Below, one piece after another: positions 12,316 through 19,704 of a DNA stretch of 26,110 nucleotides (the first letter of the stretch is position 1; every line of letters begins with the position of its first letter). The stretch is from a virus, in the IMG/VR virus record IMGVR_UViG_3300044946_000064, positions 1 through 26,110 of that record, one strand, 5' to 3'. The translations under genes and the position numbers were made by a program. The notes below the pieces were generated by a model, which was not told the DNA's origin, ran no database searches, and was given only the letters and a program-made list of their open reading frames with translations.

Positions 12316-12890
12316 CAGCTGTCCTTTCCTCCGTCAATAACCCGCAGCTGGCGCAGGGCCGCCCAACTTTGCGCGTCGTCGTCCTCGTCTTGCAATCGTG
12401 CGACCGCCAGCCGCGCGCGCCCTGCCGGGGTGAACCCCATCTCGCCGCCATACCGCGCCAGCAACAACAGACACCGATCCATCTGCCGCAGATAAGGGGA
12501 GATATGCGGACCCGACGCGCCTTTGATCAAGAACGGGAGATCCTGGCCCGCGTCGAGACGCTGTTGCGCGCGCACTAGTCTGGTGTAGCGATCCCACGTC
12601 TCGACATATCCCGCGAACAACGCCCAATCGATCCGCCGCAAAATATCCTTGGGCGCGTCGACCAGCGTCTCGGTCCAGAAATCCCGCATGCTCGGCGTCA
12701 TCCAATCGGGCGGCGCTTTCGTCGCGAGATCGCCGACCGCCTGGGGTTCGCCGCCGCTTTCGTGCCGATCGCCGCGGAATGTCCCGCGGATTTTCAGCAT
12801 CGCTACGGGTGCGGGTGGACGTCCGATGCCGCCCTTTCGTCGGGGCTTTGGCGGGGTTGAACGGATCATTTGCGCATGATCGAATGACAT
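12315..12890 (-). CDS. terS: Terminase small subunit, P27 family
   Basis: 191 aa. A Pro/Arg-rich N-terminus with GIGRPPAPVAMLKIRGTFR, then APPDWMTPSMRDFWTETLVD, a helical core (DWALFAGYVETWDRYTRLVRAQQRL) and ISPYLRQMDRCLLLLARYGGEMGFTPAGRARL. This order is typical of P27-like small terminases, which recognise the packaging site and load the large subunit. The ATG at 12890 has no clear Shine-Dalgarno, and a second ATG seven codons in is possible. It is the first gene of the minus terminase operon and is divergent from the HNH gene with only 29 bases between, so its promoter must lie within the HNH coding region or overlap it. Confidence 0.85.
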   Translation of the reverse strand: MSFDHAQMIRSTPPKPRRKGGIGRPPAPVAMLKIRGTFRGDRHESGGEPQAVGDLATKAPPDWMTPSMRDFWTETLVDAPKDILRRIDWALFAGYVETWDRYTRLVRAQQRLDAGQDLPFLIKGASGPHISPYLRQMDRCLLLLARYGGEMGFTPAGRARLAVARLQDEDDDAQSWAALRQLRVIDGGKDS

Positions 12891-12919
12891 GAGAACAAGA
12901 CAGGGGAGGGTTATAGCCG

Positions 12920-13768
12920 ATGCAATTCCCCTTGTGGCAAGACCTCCCGATTGTGCGCGGCGGCTCGCGACGCAGGGGCGGACGCCCGCCCAAAATCCGC
13001 GCTCCGATCGAATGCCGCGAATGTCACCGAATGTTTATTCCGGATCGCCGCCGATCTAGAGGCTATTGCTCGCCAAAATGTGGCAAAGCGGCACACCATC
13101 GTTTGCACCGCCTGACAAAAGATAAACCCTGCGCCAATTGTCAAAAATCACTCCGAAACGCGCCAGCCGCGACTAAATTCTGCTCGTCAGAATGCGCGGA
13201 AGCCGCGCGGACGGCGATATGTGCATTTTGCCGGCAACCATTCATACGTTACGGCGGTAAGTTTTGTTCGCGCCGCTGTGCAGATGTAGCGAAAATAAGG
13301 TTCAATACTTGCAAAAATTGCGGTGATCCATTCCGCCCTCACAGAGGGCGATCGGAACAGCCGTTTTGCAGCCCTGGATGCTATTGGGAAAAGCGAACCG
13401 GACGCCCGCGGCCATCCGCGGCCGCTCGCCGATCGATCGCCACACCTTTGCCCAACATCTCGACGCGCCTGCGCGCCGTCATCGCCGCACGCGAGGGCTA
13501 TCGATGTTGGTTGTGTGAACGCAAGATCGATCGCCGCCTCAAACATCCGCACCCGCGATCACTCTCGCTCGATCATTACATTCCGGTGACCAAGGGCGGG
13601 AGCGATGATCCAAATAATTTGCGGCCGGCGCACCTGATTTGTAACGTCCGTCGCGCTGCCGCCCCGCCGACGAAGTCGTTTCAACTGGACCTCGATTTGA
13701 GGCCGATGCGCGCGCCGGTTATCAGGAATGCGCGCCAGCGTCGGCGGGCGATGGGGCTGGTTTTGTAG
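12920..13768 (+). CDS. HNH endonuclease with four tandem zinc fingers
   Basis: 282 aa from ATG 12920 with GGGGAGGG about 9 bases upstream. Four CxxC...CxxxC knuckles of the FCS type precede the nuclease: Cys 32/35/50/54, 71/74/88/92, 101/104/116/120 and 131/134/150/154. The HNH motif is C-terminal: CWLC (196-199), SLDHYIPVTKGG (216-227), then DDPNNLRPAHLICN (229-242). In HK97-like phages an HNH protein beside the terminases is needed for cos cleavage, and this location fits that job. The zinc fingers would supply DNA binding. It is transcribed opposite to the terminases. The first half of the gene looks less GC-rich than its neighbours, hinting at separate acquisition as a homing-type gene, which is the alternative role. 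Confidence 0.85.
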   Translation: MQFPLWQDLPIVRGGSRRRGGRPPKIRAPIECRECHRMFIPDRRRSRGYCSPKCGKAAHHRLHRLTKDKPCANCQKSLRNAPAATKFCSSECAEAARTAICAFCRQPFIRYGGKFCSRRCADVAKIRFNTCKNCGDPFRPHRGRSEQPFCSPGCYWEKRTGRPRPSAAARRSIATPLPNISTRLRAVIAAREGYRCWLCERKIDRRLKHPHPRSLSLDHYIPVTKGGSDDPNNLRPAHLICNVRRAAAPPTKSFQLDLDLRPMRAPVIRNARQRRRAMGLVL

Positions 13769-13817
13769 CTTTGGACATCATGCGAAATTGCCTGCCGGAA
13801 CCAGTTCGGGCGGTTTC

Positions 13818-13855
13818 GAAAAATTTTTGGAGGACCCCCCCCCATTTTTGGGCGG
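13818..13855. other. C9 tract flanked by direct repeats; candidate cos-like site
   Basis: In the 221-bp gap after the HNH gene, AAAAATTTTT is followed by GGAGGA, nine C (13835-13843) and a second ATTTTTGG. The ATTTTTGG copies start at 13823 and 13844, exactly 21 bp (two helical turns) apart. The rest of the gap holds a promoter-like pair and nothing else I can name. The position next to HNH and terminase genes makes it a candidate packaging site, but no overhang can be demonstrated from one internal sequence. Confidence 0.3.
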
Positions 13856-13927
13856 CGCCGACGGTCTCCCCGGACTGCGTTCGCGCGGAGAGTCATGCGC
13901 TGCGCACCACAAAATCTAGCGACTGCG

Positions 13928-13957
13928 TTTAACGATCGTCACAAAGCGAGCTATAAG
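13928..13957 (+). promoter_or_regulatory. Candidate promoter for the structural operon
   Basis: TTTAAC (13928-13933) and TATAAG (13952-13957) are separated by 18 bases, in a non-coding gap directly before the acidic protein and the capsid genes. The -10 box matches the consensus at 5 of 6 positions; the -35 box is weaker. The predicted start would fall about 20-25 bases before ATG 13990. Confidence 0.4.
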
Positions 13958-13989
13958 GCACGGACATGATTAGCGGGAGGGCTCGCAGC

Positions 13990-14628
13990 ATGACGATCGA
14001 GACACGCGAGGGGGTAGGGTATCTCAATCGCGCCGGCCCTGCCGGGCCGCCGCCGCGCGCCCCCGCCCTTGGCGGGACCGCGCCGGTCACGCCAGGGGCC
14101 GCACATCAGGGACGCGGCAACGCTGCGCTCTACATGCTGGACAGGATCGCGGCACAGGCGCGCACCGCGGTCATGACCCGCGAGGATGTGACGCCGGAGA
14201 TGGAACCCCTATCCCCCTCCCTCCCCTCCGGCGACGAGCTCGCGGACAGCGAGTTCGACGATGACGAGAATGAGGATGTCGCGCCGGACCTGGAGCCGTT
14301 CGATCCCTCGATCGAGAGCGCCTTGCGTGCGACCGCGGAAGAAAATGCGGACGGGTCCGTGACGATCACACCGGAGGAGGGCGAGGAGATCGTCGGCGTT
14401 GTCGAGGACGATCACGGCGATGTCGAGGTCCTGATCGAAGACACCGGCGACGTGCTGCTGACGGCGCCAGCGCTGAACATGCCGCGTCCGCCGCGCCGGG
14501 TGGCGCGCGCCCAGGTCGAGGAACACGACGACGGCTCGGTCACGATCACGCCGGACGAAGGCGAGGTCCTGGACGTGTCGGAGATGGGCGACGGGGATCT
14601 TGCGGTTCACGTCGAGGAAGAGGAATAA
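13990..14628 (+). CDS. Acidic protein with internal repeat, upstream of protease
   Basis: 212 aa from ATG 13990, chosen over ATG 13966 because GGGAGGG lies about 8 bases upstream. The N-terminal 45 residues are Pro/Gly-rich. The rest is very acidic (for example SEFDDDENEDVAPD) and contains the repeat DGSVTITPEEGE at 121-132 and DGSVTITPDEGE at 181-192. It is the first gene of the head operon, before the protease, where some phages keep scaffold-like or portal-linked acidic proteins. An acidic stretch like this is also seen in DNA mimics. Function not established. Confidence 0.6.
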   Translation: MTIETREGVGYLNRAGPAGPPPRAPALGGTAPVTPGAAHQGRGNAALYMLDRIAAQARTAVMTREDVTPEMEPLSPSLPSGDELADSEFDDDENEDVAPDLEPFDPSIESALRATAEENADGSVTITPEEGEEIVGVVEDDHGDVEVLIEDTGDVLLTAPALNMPRPPRRVARAQVEEHDDGSVTITPDEGEVLDVSEMGDGDLAVHVEEEE

Positions 14629-14662
14629 GCGTCGCCGTCGCGGGGCCTTAGCCGCCGCGGAC

Positions 14663-14690
14663 AAAAAAAAGGGGCCGACGAACCGGCCCC
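14663..14690 (-). terminator. Rho-independent terminator facing the minus strand
   Basis: On the minus strand GGGGCCG, a 6-nt loop and CGGCCCC (14690-14671) are followed by eight T (14670-14663). On the plus strand the hairpin has no U-run, so it acts mainly on leftward transcripts. It sits between two plus-strand genes. Confidence 0.75.
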
Positions 14691-14760
14691 GAAATTGGGG
14701 TCTTTAGCCTTCCCCAACGCTCGTTCACCCAAGCGGGGTTTTACTCGCTTCGAGCGGAGG

Positions 14761-15486
14761 ATGGCAAGATTGGCAGACCCTAACCACCTGGCCGCCGAGG
14801 CTGCGCCGCGCACCACGGGGCCGCTGCCGCGCCGCATCATCAAGGAAGCGTTCCTCGATCACGTCGACGAGTCCCGGTTCTCGAGGTTTGTCGCGTCGTC
14901 GAACCGCATCGACCGTTACGGCGACATCATCGAGCAGGAATGGGCCCTCGATGATTTCATGAAAAACCCGGTGTTTCTGTGGTCGCACAATTCGTGGGGC
15001 GAACCGATCGGCTGGGTCCGCGAATTCGAGGCCAATGCAGAACGCACCGAGACGGTGGCGCGCGTCGAATTTGCGCCGGCCGGACATGACCCTTTCGTCG
15101 ACAAGCTCGTCCGTGCGGTCAACATGAGGCTGATCCGTGCCGTCTCGGTGGGCTTTGTGCCGGTCGAGATGGAGGATCGCCTCGACGAACGCGGGCGCTG
15201 GGACGGATACCGCTTTCTGCGCTCGGCGCTGATCGAACTGTCGCTTTGCACGATCCCGGCGAACCCGGACGCGCTGAACCTCGCGCGGACGATCGACGCC
15301 GACCCGAAGTTCCTGCGCGCGTTTTTCGCGGAGGGAAGCTACCGCGCCCGCCAAGCGCTCGCGCCGATGTCGTCCGCGCCTGCCCCGGTGACTGTGGGCT
15401 CTTACGTCAAGCGCGACAACGCGATCGCCGAACTGGAACGGTTCAAGTCCCGCAGCTTGCCCGGTGTCTCGGGCGCTAGCCGTTGA
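14761..15486 (+). CDS. HK97-type prohead protease
   Basis: 241 aa from ATG 14761. Catalytic residues of the phage prohead-protease family are visible: His76 in FLWSHNSWG, Ser129 in AVSVGFVP and Glu159 in SALIELSLCTIPANPDAL. The early SRFVASSNRIDRYGDII strand pair is typical. It matures the capsid by trimming the N-terminal delta region and scaffold. The GGAGG touches ATG 14761, which is too close, whereas TTG 14770 lies 9 bases from it and may be the true start (three residues shorter). The capsid gene follows after 13 bases. Confidence 0.9.
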   Translation: MARLADPNHLAAEAAPRTTGPLPRRIIKEAFLDHVDESRFSRFVASSNRIDRYGDIIEQEWALDDFMKNPVFLWSHNSWGEPIGWVREFEANAERTETVARVEFAPAGHDPFVDKLVRAVNMRLIRAVSVGFVPVEMEDRLDERGRWDGYRFLRSALIELSLCTIPANPDALNLARTIDADPKFLRAFFAEGSYRARQALAPMSSAPAPVTVGSYVKRDNAIAELERFKSRSLPGVSGASR

Positions 15487-15499
15487 CGGAAACACGGCT

Positions 15500-16960
15500 A
15501 TGAACCTGTCACAACGCATTGCCGCGCTGTCGACCGAACGAGGTCAGATGACGCGGGCTTACGAGGCGGCCCTGCGGCCAGCCCTCGACGAAAATCGCGA
15601 TCTCAACGACGCCGAGACGACGACGATCGATGAATGCCGCTCGCGCCTGACGATCATCGATCAGCAGCTGACGCACTGGACCGAGGCCGAGGCCCTACTT
15701 GCGCGCTCGGCCGAACCGACATCGGGGACGGTGCCCGGAAACCGGCCAGGACAGATCGTCAACCTGCCGGCGGTGCGCAACCATCCGAACATTACGATGC
15801 AGCGCCGCGACGCGTTCAAGGGTTGCGAATTCACTCGGATGGCGATCGCCGTCGCGGTCGCGGGACCCTGGAACGCCGCGAACTATGCCGCGATGCGCTG
15901 GGGCGACGACGATTTCACCGACCTGGTGCGCGGTGCGGTCCAGACCTGGATCATCCGCGCCAACGTGCCGCCGATGTGGAGCGGGGAAAATGGCGCGGCC
16001 GGCGGATCGGGTTTCCTTGTCCGCTTCGAACAGCTGCAACAGGAATTCATCGAAATGTTGCGGCCGCTCTTGATCGTCGGCCGCCTGCCGAACCTGCGCC
16101 GGCTGAACTTCAACAATGCGGGGTCCTTGCTGATCCCGCGCCAGACCGGGGGCGTCTCGGGCGGGTATGTCGGCGAGGGCGGGCCGATCGTCGTCAATCG
16201 CTTGGCGTTCGGGCAGATGACGCTGACGCCGTCCAAGCTCGCAGTAATCGTGCCGCAGACCGCGGAATTGCTGCGTCGCTCGGACCCGTCGACCGAGATG
16301 CTGATCCGCGACGATATGCTCGCCGGGACCGCGCAGACGATCGACAACGTCTTTTTCTCGACGCGTGTCGCAATGCCCAATCCCGCCGGAATTCTGAACG
16401 GCATCGTGGCACTCCCCGCCGGGGCGATCCCGGCGCACGATCCCGATGCGGCACCCGTTTCCGCTGTAACCGATGCGCTGCGGGCGATGATCTGGTCTCT
16501 GCGCTCGCGCAACGTCCCGATGCTGGCGCCCGTCTGGATCATGAATGCGCGCACTAAGGAATACCTGCGCCTGTTGCGGACAACGCAGGAAATCTTTGCG
16601 TTCAAGGCCGAGATCGACGCCGGGACCCTGCTCGGGTTCCCGATGATCGATACCACCTCGATCCCGATCCCGTTTCCGCCAGGAACCGGGCAACAAACCG
16701 CCTATGCGCTGATGGACGCCAGTCAAATCATCTGGGCAGACGACATGGGCGCGATGATCGACGCTTCACAGGACGCGACGATCCAGCTGGCCGATGACGT
16801 CGTCCAGCCGGTTCCGCCAGGGCCGCCGCTCTCCGGCACCCAGTCGCCGCCGTACTGGTCCGCCTTCCAAAATGACATGATCTTTATGCGTCTGCGGATG
16901 TCGCACACCTGGGCTCGCCGCCACGACGTCGCCGTGGCTTGGGCATTGACTGACGAATAG
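15500..16960 (+). CDS. Major capsid protein, HK97 fold
   Basis: 486 aa from ATG 15500. The N-terminal ~110 residues (MNLSQRIAALSTERGQMTRA and on) are helical and charged like the HK97 delta/scaffold domain, which the preceding protease would remove. The core follows: LQQEFIEMLRPLLIVGRLPN, SLLIPRQTGGVSGGYVGEGG, LTPSKLAVIVPQTAELLRRS, then the A-domain strands and a C-terminal LRMSHTWARRHDVAVAW. This is the familiar order of the family, and the total is about 100 residues longer than HK97 gp5. It makes the shell. The frame is open upstream from 15464, but that would start inside the protease gene without a better ribosome site. Confidence 0.92.
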   Translation: MNLSQRIAALSTERGQMTRAYEAALRPALDENRDLNDAETTTIDECRSRLTIIDQQLTHWTEAEALLARSAEPTSGTVPGNRPGQIVNLPAVRNHPNITMQRRDAFKGCEFTRMAIAVAVAGPWNAANYAAMRWGDDDFTDLVRGAVQTWIIRANVPPMWSGENGAAGGSGFLVRFEQLQQEFIEMLRPLLIVGRLPNLRRLNFNNAGSLLIPRQTGGVSGGYVGEGGPIVVNRLAFGQMTLTPSKLAVIVPQTAELLRRSDPSTEMLIRDDMLAGTAQTIDNVFFSTRVAMPNPAGILNGIVALPAGAIPAHDPDAAPVSAVTDALRAMIWSLRSRNVPMLAPVWIMNARTKEYLRLLRTTQEIFAFKAEIDAGTLLGFPMIDTTSIPIPFPPGTGQQTAYALMDASQIIWADDMGAMIDASQDATIQLADDVVQPVPPGPPLSGTQSPPYWSAFQNDMIFMRLRMSHTWARRHDVAVAWALTDE

Positions 16961-17019
16961 TGCGTTTTGCGCCGGGGGGCGGCCCTGGGTCGCCTCCCAT
17001 CGCGTCTGAGGGGGTTTTG

Positions 17020-17385
17020 ATGGCTCAACAGTCCTATCGCGTCTTTTACCCGATCCGCTATCAGGGGACGCTCTACGGGCCGCGGGACGGCTTTGATGCA
17101 GACGATGCCGATCCGGAGATCATCGCTTTTGCCGAATATGGCGAAATCGCACTGGTCGGACCCGCGCCCGAACCGCCTGCGCAGCCCGGCCCCGGAGAAC
17201 CCGGAGAACCCGGAGAACCCGGACCCGGAGAACCCGGACCCGAGGATCCCCGACCCGACCCGCATGCGCGCGACACTCTGCGCGATCACGCCGGCGCCGG
17301 CCATGTTCCGTCCCGCCAGCCGCCGGCGGCCGGGCCGATGACGACGCACAACGCCCCGACGCGTCCGCCCGTCCGCCCGCGATGA
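17020..17385 (+). CDS. Hypothetical protein with Pro-Gly-Glu repeat
   Basis: 121 aa from ATG 17020, with GAGGGGG about 7 bases upstream. A folded N-terminal part of about 50 residues (MAQQSYRVFYPIRYQGTLYG, DGFDADDADPEIIAFAEYGE) is followed by a Pro-rich tail with repeated PGE triplets encoded by a 9-bp tandem repeat. Lying between capsid and portal, it may be a capsid-decorating or adaptor protein. The tail has the look of a short collagen-like stalk but lacks regular Gly spacing after the first few units. The portal ATG overlaps its stop (ATGA). Confidence 0.6.
   Translation: MAQQSYRVFYPIRYQGTLYGPRDGFDADDADPEIIAFAEYGEIALVGPAPEPPAQPGPGEPGEPGEPGPGEPGPEDPRPDPHARDTLRDHAGAGHVPSRQPPAAGPMTTHNAPTRPPVRPR
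17191..17238 (+). repeat. 9-bp tandem repeat encoding PGE units
   Basis: CCCGGAGAA occurs three times in a row (17191-17217), then a CCCGGA spacer, another CCCGGAGAA (17224-17232) and CCCGGA. Repeat length can change by slippage without breaking the frame. Confidence 0.85.
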
Positions 17386-18839
17386 ACGTCGTCACCCGCG
17401 GCGTCGCCCGCGGGCTCGCCCGGATCGCCCGCTGGATCACGCGCAGCGCATGGTTTCCCGCAATGCCGGTGGGCCATTGGGGGCCGGATTGGTTTCAGCG
17501 CGGATATCCGTCGCCGTCCTCGATGCCGCCGCTGTTGACGTTCCCCGCGGTGTTCACCGCGATCGACGGGATTTCCAACGACATCGCGCGCCTGCCGATG
17601 CGCCATTTCCGCCGCGAGGCCGGCGAGGTCCTCGAGGTCGAGAATTCCGCAGCGCTGCGCGTTCTCGAAGAGCCGAACGGGTATCAGACCCGCTTCGACT
17701 TTATGAAACAGCTGGTCGCCGCGCAGCTGTACCGCGGCAATGGCTACGCCTATGCGATCCGCAATCGCCGTTATGAGGTCGACGAACTGCACAATTTGTG
17801 GCCGGACAGTGTCTGGCCGTACCGCGCCGGAACCGAGGTTTTTTATGAGGTTGGGGCGAACCCGCTCGGCGGCATTAACTCGGCCCGGATGCTGACGACG
17901 CGCGAATGCTTCCATCATCGGATGATGACGTTAAACGACCCGATTTTCGGGGTGACGCCGCTTGTGTCCGCCGCGCTGTCCTGTTCCGCCGGAATGGCGA
18001 TCCTGCGCCAGTCGGAACGGTTCTTTAACTCGATGTCGCGTCCCTCGGGGGTGCTGCAAACCGCCGGGCGCCTCAATGCCGATCAAGCGCAAGCGATTAA
18101 GGATCGTTGGAATTCCGTTTACAAAGGACCCGAGAATGCCGGCGAGGTCGCCGTCCTGGAGCAGGGCCTCGAATGGAAACCGCTGACGATGACGTCGGTC
18201 GACGCGCAGCTGATCGAACAGCTGCGCTATACCGTCGAGGACGTCGCCCGCGTCTATCAGCTGCCGCTGTTCAAGCTGGGCGACTACACGAAGGTTTCCT
18301 ATTCGTCGACCGAACAGCTGACGCGGATTTACCACTCGCAGTGCCTGGCCGCGCACATGGAATCGCTGGAGGACCGCTTTACCTGGTTTTTTGGAATGAA
18401 CCCGCGCCAGGAATGGCTCGAATTCGACACGGACGCGCTGTTCCGGACTGAGATGGTGCAGCGCATCGATTCGTTGGCGAAATCCGTCCAAGGCGGGATC
18501 CGCACGCCCAACGAAGCGCGGAAATCCGAGGGGCTGAACCCGATCGAGGGCGGCGATACCGTCTACATGCAGGCGCAGATGACGCCTTTAACGATCCTCG
18601 AGGCGAAATCCGCAGCACCGCAACCAATCCCGCCGGCGCCGCCGACAACTGCGGCATTGCCCGCGCCAGCGCCGGCCGCCGTCGAGATCGACGTCGCCGC
18701 CCTGTCGGACGAACTGATGAGCGAGGTTTTTCGCGATGATCAGCCGCGCCGTCGCCGCCGTCCGCATCTCGCCCTGGTCGAGAGCGGCGAACCCGAACAA
18801 AAACTGATCTATGGACGGCGGTCGCGACCTGCCGCGTGA
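17382..18839 (+). CDS. Portal protein, HK97 family
   Basis: 485 aa. The HK97 portal pattern is seen throughout: FPAVFTAIDGISNDIARLPM, the LLxxPN-like element LEEPNGYQTRFDFMKQLVA, YRGNGYAYAIRNRRYEVDEL, the GVTPLVSAALSCSAGM helix, the stem stretch DVARVYQLPLFKLGDYTKVSYSS and GGIRTPNEARKSEGLNPIEG. The C-terminal ~60 residues are Pro/Ala-rich and disordered. It forms the dodecameric ring at the vertex through which TerL pumps DNA. It lies after the capsid gene, unlike the usual portal-protease-capsid order. The start overlaps the preceding stop, and its end overlaps the first fibre gene by 29 bases. Confidence 0.92.
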   Translation: MNVVTRGVARGLARIARWITRSAWFPAMPVGHWGPDWFQRGYPSPSSMPPLLTFPAVFTAIDGISNDIARLPMRHFRREAGEVLEVENSAALRVLEEPNGYQTRFDFMKQLVAAQLYRGNGYAYAIRNRRYEVDELHNLWPDSVWPYRAGTEVFYEVGANPLGGINSARMLTTRECFHHRMMTLNDPIFGVTPLVSAALSCSAGMAILRQSERFFNSMSRPSGVLQTAGRLNADQAQAIKDRWNSVYKGPENAGEVAVLEQGLEWKPLTMTSVDAQLIEQLRYTVEDVARVYQLPLFKLGDYTKVSYSSTEQLTRIYHSQCLAAHMESLEDRFTWFFGMNPRQEWLEFDTDALFRTEMVQRIDSLAKSVQGGIRTPNEARKSEGLNPIEGGDTVYMQAQMTPLTILEAKSAAPQPIPPAPPTTAALPAPAPAAVEIDVAALSDELMSEVFRDDQPRRRRRPHLALVESGEPEQKLIYGRRSRPAA

Positions 18840-19704
18840 TCCGGCCGTCGCCGCGGTCATGCGGGCGATCTCGCCCGTCCTGCGCCAGCTGCGCGCGGAT
18901 TTCGACGCGCGTCTCGATAGCCTGGAAGCGATCTTTGCCGAACGCATCGGCGGACAGATGCAACAAGCCGCGATGCATCTCGCGCGACTGATCGACACCG
19001 AACGCCGCCGCGCCGAGGATGCGATCCGCGATAGCGCCGACGCGGTGCGCCAGCTGGCCGCGACCGTCGCCGCGCAGACGCATTCGATCCCCGATCGGCT
19101 GACCGCGCAGCTGGCGTTGCTCCCGAAGCCGCGCGATGGGCGCGACGCGTTCCTGTCGATCGCCGCGGCCTGGGTCGGACGAGTCTATGAACCGGGCGAA
19201 ATCGTGACGCATCTGTCCGGAACATGGCAGGCGATCAATCGAACTGCCGAGGAACCCGGCCCCGATGCCGCCGCCTGGCGCTGTCTCGCCGATGGGCTCG
19301 CGCTGCTCGAGGTCGAACTCGATCCCGCCGATCGCCGCCGTCACATCATCGCCTTTGTGCAATCAGACGGCCTGCGCCGCGAATTCATCCTCGACTTGCC
19401 GATCCCGATGCACCGCGGGGCCTATCAGTCGGATGGCGTCTATCAGCTGGGGGACGAGGTCGCCTTCGACGACAGCAGCTGGCGCTGCATCGTGCCGCAA
19501 GCCTCGACGGTGCCGGGGACGTCGGACGAATGGAAGCTGGTCGCGCGGCGTGGCGGCCGCGGACGGATGGGACCGCAAGGCCCGCCAGGACAGCAGGGCG
19601 AACGCGGGGAAGTCGGGCCCGCCGGCCAGGACGCGCCCGGTCTTGCCGATCTTACCGCCCGCGTCGACCGCCTCGACGCCGCATTGCTCGGCCGGACATC
19701 ATGA
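18811..19704 (+). CDS. Collagen-like fibre protein with carbohydrate-binding-type modules (paralogue 1)
   Basis: 297 aa. An N-terminal coiled-coil (about 15-95) leads into two small Trp-rich modules resembling the CBM5/12 chitin-binding fold: GRVYEPGEIVTHLSGTWQA (about 123-141) and HRGAYQSDGVYQLGDEVAF, ending DEWKLVARR (about 201-247). Then comes a collagen-type run of about eight Gly-X-Y triplets (GPQGPPGQQGERGEVGPAG, about 254-272) and a C-terminal coil. Such proteins trimerise into fibres. The same module set recurs in the two downstream paralogues. The gene lies directly after portal, so head-vertex or neck fibres are as likely as tail fibres. The start at 18811 lacks a good Shine-Dalgarno, but the portal overlap suggests coupling. 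Confidence 0.7.
   Translation: MDGGRDLPRDPAVAAVMRAISPVLRQLRADFDARLDSLEAIFAERIGGQMQQAAMHLARLIDTERRRAEDAIRDSADAVRQLAATVAAQTHSIPDRLTAQLALLPKPRDGRDAFLSIAAAWVGRVYEPGEIVTHLSGTWQAINRTAEEPGPDAAAWRCLADGLALLEVELDPADRRRHIIAFVQSDGLRREFILDLPIPMHRGAYQSDGVYQLGDEVAFDDSSWRCIVPQASTVPGTSDEWKLVARRGGRGRMGPQGPPGQQGERGEVGPAGQDAPGLADLTARVDRLDAALLGRTS

Noticed and set aside
15695-16726. 343-codon minus-strand frame opposite the capsid gene
   Set aside because: Arg/Asp-rich shadow of a well-identified HK97 capsid gene; no ribosome site or domain.
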